64,000 bases of DNA from CAIYXB01 sp038146805 (GTDB lineage Bacteria > Cyanobacteriota > Vampirovibrionia > LMEP-6097): assembly GCA_038146805.1 (NCBI GenBank), contig JAYQSH010000005.1, forward strand, positions 930,001 to 994,000, written 5' to 3'. A program made the translations under genes and the position numbers. The notes beneath the pieces were generated by a model. That model made no database searches, was not told the origin of the DNA, and worked only from the letters and a program-made list of their open reading frames with translations. Positions 35,125 to 43,664 of the stretch are shown here, one piece after another; position 1 is the first letter of the stretch, and each line of letters begins with the position of its first letter.

Positions 35125-35874
35125 ATGGCAGACACTAAAAAAACTGTAAAATTTAGAGTGAAAAGACAGGCAAAGCCTGATTCTAAAGCACATTATGATG
35201 AATTTGAAGTGCCTTATGAACAGGGAATGAATGTTATTTCTTTGTTGATGGCAACAAAAGAACATCCTAAAACAGTTGATGGTAAAGATGTTGAGCCAGT
35301 TTGCTATGAATCTGGTTGTCTAGAAGAGGTTTGTGGTTCTTGTACTATGGTGATCAATGGTAAAGTACGTCAGGCTTGTACTGCTTTGGTAGATAATTAT
35401 GATTCGATGATTACACTTGAGCCGATGTCTAAGTTTCCTGTGCGAAGAGATTTGATTGTTAATCGTTCTAATATGTTTGAAAATCTTAAAAAAGTTAAAG
35501 CTTGGATAGAAGTTGATGGAATCTATGATCAAGGAGAGGGTCCTAAGGTCAGTCCTAAAATTCAAGAACAAAATTATATTTTGAGTCGTTGTATGACTTG
35601 TGGATGTTGCTTAGAGGCATGTCCGCAATTTACAAATGACAATGCTTTTGTCGGTGCGCAAGTGATTTCACAAGCAGTTTTATTTAACAGCCACCCTAAT
35701 GGTAAAAACACAGCCGCTGAGAGAACTCAGGCATTGATTGATAATGGATTGAATAATTGTGGAAATGCGCAAGCTTGTGTTAAAGCATGTCCAAAAGAGA
35801 TTCCATTAACGGAGTCTATTGCAAGAGCGAATGGTATGGCGACAGTGCATAGCGTTAAATCGATGTTGCGCTAA
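35125..35874 (+). CDS. sdhB: Succinate dehydrogenase/fumarate reductase iron-sulfur subunit
   Basis: 249 residues that link the flavin subunit to the membrane quinone site. The 2Fe-2S ligands are Cys65, Cys70, Cys73 and Cys85 in CLEEVCGSCTMVINGKVRQAC-type spacing. The 4Fe-4S and 3Fe-4S ligands lie in CMTCGCCLEACPQF and CVKACPKEIP. The sequence is of the Bacillus-like menaquinone class, matching the single-subunit cytochrome b found at 48.5 kb. No sdhA is adjacent. An R2 element starts directly after the TAA. Confidence 0.94.
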   Translation: MADTKKTVKFRVKRQAKPDSKAHYDEFEVPYEQGMNVISLLMATKEHPKTVDGKDVEPVCYESGCLEEVCGSCTMVINGKVRQACTALVDNYDSMITLEPMSKFPVRRDLIVNRSNMFENLKKVKAWIEVDGIYDQGEGPKVSPKIQEQNYILSRCMTCGCCLEACPQFTNDNAFVGAQVISQAVLFNSHPNGKNTAAERTQALIDNGLNNCGNAQACVKACPKEIPLTESIARANGMATVHSVKSMLR

Positions 35875-36151
35875 GTGAGACACTTCGGACCGTGTTATTT
35901 TTGTCTCATTTCTAATCTTTTAAATATATAGGCTTTTAATCTGCTCTTTGTAGCTTGTTTCACTGCGTGAAACTCACTAAGCGGCGGTGTTTGATTCTTT
36001 TGTTAGGCGTGTCTAACCAAACCCTACTTATGCCCAAATCTAAAGACTCGAGATACTTATTACGGGTTTGGAAGCACGCCCTTTATCAATCCAGATACTT
36101 TTGGTTTAAGATAAGAGGTGAGACAAAAATAACACGGTCCGCAGTGTCTTA
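35875..36151. repeat. R2 element carrying R1 copy D
   Basis: The left end GTGAGACACTTCGGACCGTG and the right end CACGGTCCGCAGTGTCTTA are inverted copies, with ATTTTTGTCTCA-type flanks. The interior is interrupted by R1 copy D, so R1 inserted into R2 here. It fills the space between sdhB and the ABC permease. Confidence 0.8.
35951..36081 (+). repeat. R1 element copy D (partial, nested)
   Basis: Starts inside the 35-nt palindrome (TAGCTTGTTTCACTGCGTGA) and runs to GGAAGCACGCCC. Module 1 is missing. Nested in the R2 element. Confidence 0.85.
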
Positions 36152-36172
36152 AGTTTTTAACTTATAATTTTA

Positions 36173-37030
36173 GTGTTGTTTAATTCAGTAATTATTTTTT
36201 TGGCACCTTGGCTAATTGGTTTTTTGTCTTTTTTACTTCTACCAATTCTTGCTAGTTTATTTTTGGCATTTACTCGTTTTGATGGTTTGAATATGCCTAG
36301 TACAATTGGACTAGCAAATTTTGTGACAGCTTTTCACGATCCGGTTTTTTGGGCGTCATTAAAAATCACTTTTATTTTTGCTTTTGTTTCTTTGCCACTA
36401 ATGACGGTACTTGCTATTGCTATTGCCATGTTACTCAAACAAAAATTAATTGCTAAAAGTTTTTTTAAAATAGTTTTTTATGTGCCAAGCATTATCCCGA
36501 TTGTTGCATCTAGTGTGCTTTGGACATGGATTTTTAAGGCGGATAACGGCGTTTTAAACCAATTTATTACAAATTGCGGCGCTATGGTTGGTTTAAATAT
36601 AAAAACGCCTCTGTGGCTCGCAGATCCAAATTGGGCTTTGCCTGCCTTGATTTTGATGAGTATTTGGTCAATTGGAAATCCTATGATTATTTACCTAGCG
36701 GGCTTACAAAATATCCCACAAAGTTTATACGAAGCCGCTGATTTAGATGGCGCTGGTACTTGGGCTAAGTTTTGGCATATTACGATACCGGGGCTTATGC
36801 CAACAATATTTTTTAATTTAACAATAGGGCTTATTCAGGTTTTTCAGTATTTTGTACCTGCTTTTGTCATGACCTCGGGGGGACCGCAAAATGCCACTAT
36901 GTTTTATTCGCTTTATACTTATCAATTAGCCTTTGATGATTTTCGTTTTGGCTATGCGAGCGCTCTTTCATGGATTTTATTTACGATTATTGTTTTTAGC
37001 ACTTATGTGCTTTTTTCTTTAAAAAAATAA
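36173..37030 (+). CDS. Sugar ABC transporter permease (MalF/UgpA type)
   Basis: 285 residues with six membrane helices. The EAA loop that contacts the ATPase reads EAADLDGAGTWAKFWHITIP, and SGGPQNATM is typical of carbohydrate-uptake permeases. Substrate unknown. The start is GTG at 36173 or TTG at 36176; TATAAT lies at 36163-36168. The usual second permease, binding protein and ATPase are absent, and the downstream region is decayed, so it may be an orphan or share partners encoded elsewhere. Confidence 0.88.
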   Translation: MLFNSVIIFLAPWLIGFLSFLLLPILASLFLAFTRFDGLNMPSTIGLANFVTAFHDPVFWASLKITFIFAFVSLPLMTVLAIAIAMLLKQKLIAKSFFKIVFYVPSIIPIVASSVLWTWIFKADNGVLNQFITNCGAMVGLNIKTPLWLADPNWALPALILMSIWSIGNPMIIYLAGLQNIPQSLYEAADLDGAGTWAKFWHITIPGLMPTIFFNLTIGLIQVFQYFVPAFVMTSGGPQNATMFYSLYTYQLAFDDFRFGYASALSWILFTIIVFSTYVLFSLKK

Positions 37031-37088
37031 GATATTATCCTATGTTATCTCATATTATTTAATATTATCTTCTTGTGCTTGATTGTAA

Positions 37089-37444
37089 ATCAGTTTATCT
37101 GTAAAAGAAGAAAAACATAATGGTCTGAAAATTTCGCATGAAGCCCAGGACAAAGAAGATCAGCATTGTTTATCAAAAGATATGAGTCAATATATTCTTG
37201 ATAAAACAGATGATTTTTCTGATCAACAATTTTTTTCAAAACTTATTATGGGCGTGCTTCCAAACCCGTAATAAGTATCTCGAGTCTTTAGATTTGGGAA
37301 TAAGTAGGGTTTGGAATCAGTCCCATTATTGCTCCAATAAAAAAACAATGCAAAGACTTAGTAACAAAATTTCCTCTACTAGCTTTTAGAGCACATATGG
37401 GGCTTTGGACTTGTCAAAAAACTGAATCAAGATTCTATAACTGA
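37089..37444 (+). pseudogene. Gene fragment split by R1 copy E
   Basis: Open frame without a recognisable start, reading SVKEEKHNGLKISHEAQDKE and onward to DDFSDQQFFSKLI. After removal of R1 copy E and one ATTAT duplicate it continues in frame as IAPIKKQCKDLVTKFPLLAF up to RFYN. No family recognised. Confidence 0.5.
37250..37324 (-). repeat. R1 element copy E (short form)
   Basis: 75 bp from GGGCGTGCTTCC to GGAATCAGTCCC, retaining both terminal inverted repeats but little else. Perfect 5-bp flanking direct repeats ATTAT (37245-37249 and 37325-37329). This is the minimal mobile form seen in the window. Confidence 0.88.
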
Positions 37445-37935
37445 TGTGACTAAAGAACATTTCCAAAAACTTCAATAAATCTATAAAGAAATTCTAATGT
37501 AAGCTAATAAAGGTATTGAAAATGTAAAAATTTGTACTAATCACCAATATATTTGTCTGTTAAAACAATTGAAAAAAGATACGTTTAATGAAAAGGAACG
37601 GGAATCTTTGAGGATACAAGATTTACTAGATATATTAAATTGTTATGCGTTGAGCAATTACAGAATACTGACGATCACAATAATTATAATATTTTCATTG
37701 AGAAATTAAATAATTTCACCAGACTTTAGCTTTAACAATAGCAGGATTGCTAAATATGGATTTTGCTTTTTCAAAAAAACTGCAGCTACTTTTTATTCAG
37801 TTGCTGCAGTTAACGGGGGTATGTACTGACGTAACACTTTCTATAAGCCCAGGGTCATGAAAATAGAGGCCAGTCTAAAAGTTGAAATTTTAGATATTAT
37901 TATCAATCAAATGGTCTAGAAGCCTTATAAGACGT
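37445..37935. other. Gene-free region with decayed coding remnants
   Basis: One startless frame (about 37502-37699) reads VKICTNHQYICLLKQLKKDT and then FNEKERESLRIQDLLDIL, then degenerates. There is no recognisable RNA, terminator or repeat. Confidence 0.35.
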
Positions 37936-37941
37936 TATAAT
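37936..37941 (+). promoter_or_regulatory. -10 box (TATAAT) close to the pgi start
   Basis: Exact TATAAT eight nucleotides before the ATG at 37950. A conventional TTG start at 37941 would overlap this box. Confidence 0.5.
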
Positions 37942-37949
37942 TGCTAATT

Positions 37950-39302
37950 ATGCTGACAGACATGAAATCTAAATTAGTCCAAAAGTACGATAAAGTTTTA
38001 GAAATATTCACCGATTTTAGTGAATTCCAAAAAGATTTTTTAAATAAATATAATGAAATTCAAGAGCTTTTAGAGGCGGCAAGTCAAGATAAAGAGGGTT
38101 TGTCCTACTATAAATGGCTAAATTTTCAATATTTGCATGAAATTAATCAAAAAACAATCGCAATGACAAAAAAAATCAAAGCGAAAAAAAATATAAAAAA
38201 TATTTTTGTAATTGGAATGGGTGGATCTGGAATTAATTCTTTGGTCTTAAAAAATGGCCTTTATGAGTTCTCAAATCAAAAAAGACCTTATAAGTTTTTA
38301 ATACAAAACAATTTAGATCCGGTTTCTTTACTAGCTCGGCTTGATGAGATAGATGAAAGTTTTCATCAAACATTTTTTGTGGTTATCACCAAATCAGGTG
38401 GTACAGACGAAGTGAGGCGTAACTTGTTGACAATTTTAAATCACGCGCAAAAGAAAGATGATTTTGATATTACTCAATTTGCAGAAAATTTATTGTTTAT
38501 TACAGAGCCAGAAAATCCTCAAAAAGAAAATTTTATTCATAAATTAAGAGCCGAAATCAAAGAACTTGCTGATTTTGATGTGCCTTACCTTGAAAATGAC
38601 CCGAATATTGGCGGTAGATTCTCAATGTTTAGTCCTGTTGGTATGTTTAGTGCTGAAATGATGGGCTTAGATTCTGAGGCTTTGATTAATGGTGCGCAAA
38701 GAGCCTTTGAAAATTTCAAATCTGGTAACCAAGCGTTTTTTGATTTGGCAACCCTTGATATTTACTTGGCGAGAAAATCTTTTAGTACAAGATATAGTAT
38801 GGTCTACGCCGATTCTTTAGAGGCTCTTAACAAATTTAGGGCGCAATTAAAAGGGGAGTCTCTAAACAAAGATGGTATTGATGCCACTATTCATGTGCCC
38901 GGAATTGGTACGGTGAATCATCATTCGGATTTGGAGTTGTTGTTAAAGAAAAACAATGGCGTGATTTTGGAGCAGGTCTTTTTTGCGCTGCCGTTGCGAG
39001 ATCACCAAAACAAAGCTAGTTTGGAAGCTTTCAAAGATTTAGAGGGTCAGAGTAATTATGAGGCATTGAGAAAAAATCATATAGAAGCTCTAGCCAATTA
39101 TATGCTTGAGAACAAAGCTCCGGTTATACAAACTATTTTAGAGAAGCAAGATGAAGAATCAATAGCTGAATTTTGTATGCAAGATATGCTTTTGACTGTT
39201 ATTCAAGCTGGTTTGCAAGATGAACTCGGAAAAACAGAAAAACAAGATTTGGTGATTAGGCAGTGGGAAGTCGAAAGATACAAAAAATCTGCTAAAAAGT
39301 AA
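37950..39302 (+). CDS. pgi: Glucose-6-phosphate isomerase, divergent
   Basis: 450 residues. SIS-type features of PGI: VIGMGGSGINSLVLK, FVVITKSGGTDEVRRNLL, GGRFSMFSPVGMFSAEM (the conserved GGRFS block) and QLKGESLNKDGIDAT with a histidine in VNHHSDLELLL. The family's usual QWGVELGK end is only vaguely present (RQWEVERYK). It is a glycolysis/gluconeogenesis enzyme; a bifunctional or transaldolase-like variant is not supported. Start chosen at 37950 because of the TATAAT 8 nt upstream. Confidence 0.88.
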   Translation: MLTDMKSKLVQKYDKVLEIFTDFSEFQKDFLNKYNEIQELLEAASQDKEGLSYYKWLNFQYLHEINQKTIAMTKKIKAKKNIKNIFVIGMGGSGINSLVLKNGLYEFSNQKRPYKFLIQNNLDPVSLLARLDEIDESFHQTFFVVITKSGGTDEVRRNLLTILNHAQKKDDFDITQFAENLLFITEPENPQKENFIHKLRAEIKELADFDVPYLENDPNIGGRFSMFSPVGMFSAEMMGLDSEALINGAQRAFENFKSGNQAFFDLATLDIYLARKSFSTRYSMVYADSLEALNKFRAQLKGESLNKDGIDATIHVPGIGTVNHHSDLELLLKKNNGVILEQVFFALPLRDHQNKASLEAFKDLEGQSNYEALRKNHIEALANYMLENKAPVIQTILEKQDEESIAEFCMQDMLLTVIQAGLQDELGKTEKQDLVIRQWEVERYKKSAKK

Positions 39303-39348
39303 TCATCGTGCCAGGCACAAAGACCACATTTTTTCTAGGTGCTGTTAA

Positions 39349-39387
39349 TAAATTTCAAGAACAAGGTTTTTGAGTACCTAGATTTAT
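39349..39387 (+). repeat. 39-bp duplicate, copy 1
   Basis: Thirty-nine bases beginning TAAATTTCAAGAACAAGG and ending CCTAGATTTAT, identical except for one base to 43545-43583. R1 copy F begins at the next base. Confidence 0.75.
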
Positions 39388-39619
39388 GGGCGTGCTTCCA
39401 AACCCGTAATAAGTATCTCGAGTCTTTAGATTTGGGCATAAGTAGGGTTTGGTTAGACACGCCTAACAAAAGAATCAAACACCGTCGCTTAGTGAGTTTC
39501 ACGCAGTGAAACAAGCTAAGCGTAAGGTCGTTTGTGGGACTGATTTCTGACCCCATTTGCTAGTGATTTTAACATTTCACTGTATTTTAAAATTCAAAAT
39601 GGGGTTTGGAATCAGTCCC
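39388..39619 (-). repeat. R1 element copy F (full length, 232 bp)
   Basis: The most complete R1. It has outer ends GGGCGTGCTTCCAAACCCG and, inverted, GGGACTGATTCCAAACCCC. Inside are two further TIR-like motifs (GGGTTTGGTTAGACACGCCT and GGGACTGATTTCTGACCCC), a central CTCGAG, and a 35-nt palindrome at 39487-39521 (GCTTAGTGAGTTTCAC and its complement around a GCA loop). No clear target duplication (left TTTAT, right AAAAT). Confidence 0.88.
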
Positions 39620-40404
39620 AAAATGGGATTTTAAAAAATTAATTGAGCATAAAAACACGTGCAAGCTCTCATAAACAAACTCATCTTGACATTTGCAAAA
39701 GATCTAATACAGGAGTTACGCGATTGCCTAATTTGTCAGTAATTTAATAAGTATTACGGCCACTTTTTTGAATTAAATACGTCTAAGACTACATGAGACA
39801 ACAAAAATGTAGCTTAGATTTGTACGTTGAGTTTTTAATAGCTTCACAAAAGCAGTATTCTTGTAGTGAGTTGGAAAAAGTTAGTCCAGATGAAACAATG
39901 GCTCATGATTCAGTAAATAGATGGCTGAATAATTCTGAATTTTCTCCAGAAGACCTTTGGTCTCAGGTAGAAGAAAAAATTAATATCAATGAAGGTTACT
40001 TAGCATTTGATGATACTTTGCTTGAAAAACCATATGCTAAAAAAATTGAACTAACCAAGTGGCAATGGAGTGGCAAACATCATGCCGTAAAGCAAGGTAT
40101 CGGTATCGTAAATGCTCAGTGGGTTGACCTAGATGGCATAGCTTTACCAGTAGACTACCGAATCTACAACAAAGAAGGTGATGATAAAACCAAGAATGAT
40201 CATTTTAGAGATATGTTAGATATCGCTGAGCAACGAGGTTTCAAGCCAAGTTATGTACTGATGGATAGCTGGTATGTGTCAAAGGAAAATTTAAAAGCAA
40301 TACAAGCTAAAGGCTGGAACTTTGTTGCTGACATAAAATCAAATCGCAAGATTAGTGAGGTGAAAGGAGTTTGGATTAGAGTTGACGAACTAGAGTTGAA
40401 CAAT

Positions 40405-41443
40405 TCCAAACCGAAATGCAACTTTTAAGGATTTAGCCGAAATGTAGTAAATACAGGAGGCTGATATGTCATTTAAATATAAGGGTCACTTGACCTGGGA
40501 AGAAGTAGTTAGAATTGAGACATTGCTAAATCAAGGTCTTAATCCAGCAGAAATAGCTGTTGTCATAGGAAGAAATAAATCAGTTGTCTACAGATGCGTA
40601 AACAATAACTCTGTTGATGGTGATTTTGTTGCTGAAGAAGCTTGGCAGTTAATGCATGAAAGAAAAAGAACTGCAAACCATCATCCTAGAATTATTGATG
40701 AAAGCTTACTTGAAAACTTCGTTATTGAAAAAATTACTTCTTACCATTCTCCAGAGCAAATTGCTGGGATATGGACTGAAGAGTGCAACGAAGCTTTATC
40801 TCATCAAACCATATATACATGGCTACAAACCAAAAGACCTGATTTAATAAAAATTTACTTGAGAAGAAAAGGTAAAAAATATCGTAAGAAAAGGACCACC
40901 CCAGAATTCATTGTTGATAAAAGATCAATTGATGAAAGACCGATAGAAGCCAATGAGAGGCTTGAATTTGGTCACTGGGAAGGCGACACTATGATAGGTG
41001 CTCATGGTAAAAAAGAATGTATTGTTCTTAATCTAGAAAGAAAAAGTGGTCTTGTCTTAGCTAAAAAGTTACCAAACAAAAAAGCTGAATCAGTTTTAAA
41101 AGCTACTGAAGAATATTTTAAAGAGATACCAGAAGAACTTAGGATTTCAGTTACTTACGATAACGGAACAGAGTTTGCAAAGCATAAAGAAATTGAAGAA
41201 AAGACAAAAATGACGGTGTATTTTGCTAAACCATACAGCCCTTGGCAAAAAGGAAGTATTGAGAATCTCATAGGACTTTTAAGGCAATTCATTCCAAAAG
41301 GCACTGATCTAAATACCCTTTCAGAGGAAGATCTACAGCACTATATTCATCTTTTAAACACTAGACCCAGAAAAAGGCTAAAATGGAAAACACCTTTAGA
41401 GGTATTTCAGGCTCAAATCAAGCAGAGTTGCAATTGATATTGG
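40405..41443 (+). mobile_element. IS30-family insertion sequence
   Basis: 1039 bp with imperfect ends (left CCAAACCGAAATGCAACTT, right inverted CCAATATCAATTGCAACTC) and a 3-bp target duplication AAT (40402-40404 and 41444-41446). It is inserted in the IS701-like transposase gene in the same direction. Confidence 0.9.
40466..41437 (+). CDS. IS30-family transposase
   Basis: 323 residues, apparently intact. An N-terminal helix-turn-helix (GLNPAEIAVVIGRNKSVVYR) and the DDE domain are seen: GHWEGDTMIG (first Asp), VTYDNGTEF (second Asp) and PWQKGSIENLIGLLRQFIPK (Glu). ACAGGAGG lies 6 nt before the ATG. It may be active. A related but distinct copy is at the right end of the window. Confidence 0.95.
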   Translation: MSFKYKGHLTWEEVVRIETLLNQGLNPAEIAVVIGRNKSVVYRCVNNNSVDGDFVAEEAWQLMHERKRTANHHPRIIDESLLENFVIEKITSYHSPEQIAGIWTEECNEALSHQTIYTWLQTKRPDLIKIYLRRKGKKYRKKRTTPEFIVDKRSIDERPIEANERLEFGHWEGDTMIGAHGKKECIVLNLERKSGLVLAKKLPNKKAESVLKATEEYFKEIPEELRISVTYDNGTEFAKHKEIEEKTKMTVYFAKPYSPWQKGSIENLIGLLRQFIPKGTDLNTLSEEDLQHYIHLLNTRPRKRLKWKTPLEVFQAQIKQSCN

Positions 41444-41809
41444 AATCCATCGTTAGCAGAAAGACAAGTTAAGAAAGTTTGGCTAAAAGACTTTGGTCCA
41501 ATATTAGTGTGCAAGAGGACTCTCAAAGACGGGAAGATAAGGTACTTAATAACTAACGAGTTGGACTTAGATGACTGGGATAATTTTATTGGTCATGCTA
41601 AAACTCGCTGGTTTATTGAGACCATGCACCGAGGACTTAAACAAGTCTGTGGACTTGAAAAGTCATATATGCGAAAAGCTCAAGCGCAAAAGAATCATAT
41701 ATTTTGTGCTTTTTTAGCTCTGATCAAGCTGGAATACTTTAGATTCAAAGAGGGTACAAGTTGGTATCAACAAAAATGGGAAATAGTTAGAGAAGCTGTG
41801 CAGTTACAC

Positions 41810-43306
41810 CTAAGTCAGGCAATCGCGTAACTCCTGAACAGTTCTTGCCTTTGTTGTCTCTAAAAAACGGGTAATCCAATCCGCAGTATTGTGAATAGGA
41901 TTGCGTCTACTAAATTGCCGAGAAGCAGAATCACGAATTTCTTCAGGAAGTGGTTTATTTAAAAGTTCTTTGACTGTGGTATTAGAATATTCTGCAAGTA
42001 TTTTTAGTATCTTTATTCTATTTTGCAAGTCCGCCTTATTTGCTATAATGGAATTTCTATTTCTACGCTTATTTGTAGGATTATTACGTAGCTCGTACGT
42101 AGTTGTGAAAGTATCATTATCAGTACAAGGTTTGATAAATAAAATTGGTAATAATTTATTTAATAACTTTTTATCAATAGGTATTATTTTACGCTTAGAT
42201 TCTTCATTTATAACTTCGAAGAAATCAACATCAGCTGTCTCGAAAGCTTTAAGTAGAGATTCTTTGCTAACTTTTGCTCCTTTTCTAATGAGCATACGTA
42301 CAACTTCCAACTTTCTTTTATTTGAGAAAGCTTGACCATCTATGTGAGGATCATATTCTGGAAAAAGGTACACAGCATCCAAGAGGTTATATTCATAATA
42401 TTTGCCGTTATACTGTCCTTTTGCAATTTGCTCATCTGGTTTTAAACTAGGTTTCTTAAGCTGTTCTATAACCCAAGGGTAATCTTTAAAAATCAGCCCA
42501 AGCTGCAACGGAGTAAAACTAAGAGGTTTTTGAGACCTACTTTTTTTACCGCGATGGTTGATATAGCTATCATTTAACCTAGCCCTATGGTTTATATCTG
42601 CACCTTCTGCAACACATTTTTTAATCTCTTCATAACCTTGATTGACCAATGTTTCTAAATATCCAGGTTTTTCCCCTTGCCTAGTTTGACTAGAACGCCA
42701 TTGTATTATACTAGGAGATGCTACCGTATATATTCTTTTATAATTAATGATTTCAGAACTGACATCAGCAAGTACTTGATTCATAGAGTCATTTAATGTA
42801 TTTATATCTACTGGTGTTTCTGTATTCTGTTCTGTATTTAAAGCTTGAATAACGGGAGCAAGTTGTTTACTTAAATAATTTCCAAGACCTTGCCAATCAG
42901 GGTTAGATTTTCTTTTCCTCGGATAGAGTTTATTCATACCTTTATTCAAAATGATACCCAAAAAGTTTCTTACTTGAGCCGGCAAACCGTTAGTACGTTT
43001 AGACACATAATTTGCAAATACTTGTGCATCCTCTCTTTTAATTCCTTTAGCTAAATCTCTCCAAGAATCTATCCAACTAAATGATTCTCTCCAAGAATCC
43101 ATCCATTCAAATAAAGATTGCCAATTTAATTGTTTTTCATTATTACTAGCAAGATTTATTAGACCTTGGTGTAAAACACTCTTTAAATTATCTCCAACAG
43201 TTTCAGTTGAACTGTCTTTTGTTTTAAGAAAACTATAAAGGTGGCTCGATAGGTGATTTCTTGCGAGCCTAAAAGAAGGGTCATTAACTAATAATACATT
43301 TGACAT
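41810..43306 (-). CDS. Ankyrin-like repeat protein, 3' end replaced by IS701 end
   Basis: 498 residues, unrecognised overall. Ankyrin-like units appear at LVNQGYEEIKKCVAEGADIN and LEVVRMLIRKGAKVSKESLL, with a Trp-rich double repeat near residue 65 (FEWMDSWRESFSWIDSWRD). The last residues QELRDCLT and the stop come from the IS701 inverted repeat, so the native tail is lost or truncated. No signal peptide. Such proteins often mediate protein-protein contacts; no partner is suggested by the neighbours. Confidence 0.65.
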   Translation of the reverse strand: MSNVLLVNDPSFRLARNHLSSHLYSFLKTKDSSTETVGDNLKSVLHQGLINLASNNEKQLNWQSLFEWMDSWRESFSWIDSWRDLAKGIKREDAQVFANYVSKRTNGLPAQVRNFLGIILNKGMNKLYPRKRKSNPDWQGLGNYLSKQLAPVIQALNTEQNTETPVDINTLNDSMNQVLADVSSEIINYKRIYTVASPSIIQWRSSQTRQGEKPGYLETLVNQGYEEIKKCVAEGADINHRARLNDSYINHRGKKSRSQKPLSFTPLQLGLIFKDYPWVIEQLKKPSLKPDEQIAKGQYNGKYYEYNLLDAVYLFPEYDPHIDGQAFSNKRKLEVVRMLIRKGAKVSKESLLKAFETADVDFFEVINEESKRKIIPIDKKLLNKLLPILFIKPCTDNDTFTTTYELRNNPTNKRRNRNSIIANKADLQNRIKILKILAEYSNTTVKELLNKPLPEEIRDSASRQFSRRNPIHNTADWITRFLETTKARTVQELRDCLT

Positions 43307-43544
43307 GTAACTATGTTAACATAACCAGCACTGTGATTGGCAATTTCCAATTTCTAGCTTAATTTTTTTGATGAACTCATAGATTCATTGATAATCCAAG
43401 CTTATTCAAATTTTAAAATTTAATGAAATTTTCTAAATCTGAAACCATTAAGATTATGAATTCGGCGTGTTGAAGCAGGAAAAATTAATTCCCTAAAACT
43501 TGATTTTGCCCAGATTTAAATTACATTAATTTTGCGAAATACTA

Positions 43545-43583
43545 TAAATTTCAAGAACAAGGTTTTTGACTACCTAGATTTAT
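43545..43583 (+). repeat. 39-bp duplicate, copy 2
   Basis: One-base variant of 39349-39387 (C for G in the TTTGASTACC segment). Here it continues CAGGTCTTTG rather than into R1, so it may represent the empty site of the copy-F insertion. Confidence 0.75.
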
Positions 43584-43627
43584 CAGGTCTTTGTGAAAAT
43601 ATAACTAATCAATATCTCAGAGAAGAA

Positions 43628-43661
43628 ATGAGACAAAAATGACACGGTCCGCAGTGTCTTA
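43628..43661 (-). repeat. R2 solo end after thrS
   Basis: Read on the minus strand it is TAAGACACTGCGGACCGTGT followed by ATTTTTGTCTCA, starting 3 nt after the thrS stop. The GACAC/GTGTC stem with the T run resembles a terminator. No matching left end is seen. Confidence 0.75.
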
Positions 43662-43664
43662 TTA

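Larger units (their letters stand above)
39793..41830 (+). pseudogene. IS701-family transposase, split by IS30
   Basis: The N-terminal 204 codons (FDDTLLEKPYAKKIEL, then VLMDSWYVSKENLKAI) and the C-terminal 127 codons (KTRWFIETMHRGLKQVCGLE) join perfectly when the IS30 and one AAT are removed, giving 331 residues with LELNNPSLAERQVKKVW at the junction. The DDE residues appear intact (FDDT, MDSW, IETMHR). The stop codon lies in the right inverted repeat. Inactivated only by the nested insertion. Confidence 0.88.
39710..41836 (+). mobile_element. IS701-like insertion sequence, interrupted by IS30
   Basis: Terminal inverted repeats CAGGAGTTACGCGATTGCCT (39710-39729) and AGGCAATCGCGTAACTCCTG (41817-41836) are perfect complements. 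Without the inner element the IS is 1085 bp (1039 bp of IS30 plus one AAT subtracted). Its right end lies inside the 3' end of the ankyrin-like gene. No convincing target duplication. Confidence 0.88.
43307..43664. other. Intergenic region with repeat fragments
   Basis: Contains the 39-bp duplicate (43545-43583) and an R2 end next to the thrS stop. The remainder shows no coding potential. Confidence 0.5.

Noticed and set aside
37198..37389. 63-codon frame across R1 copy E
   Set aside because: It translates the repeat together with gene remnants in the wrong frame.
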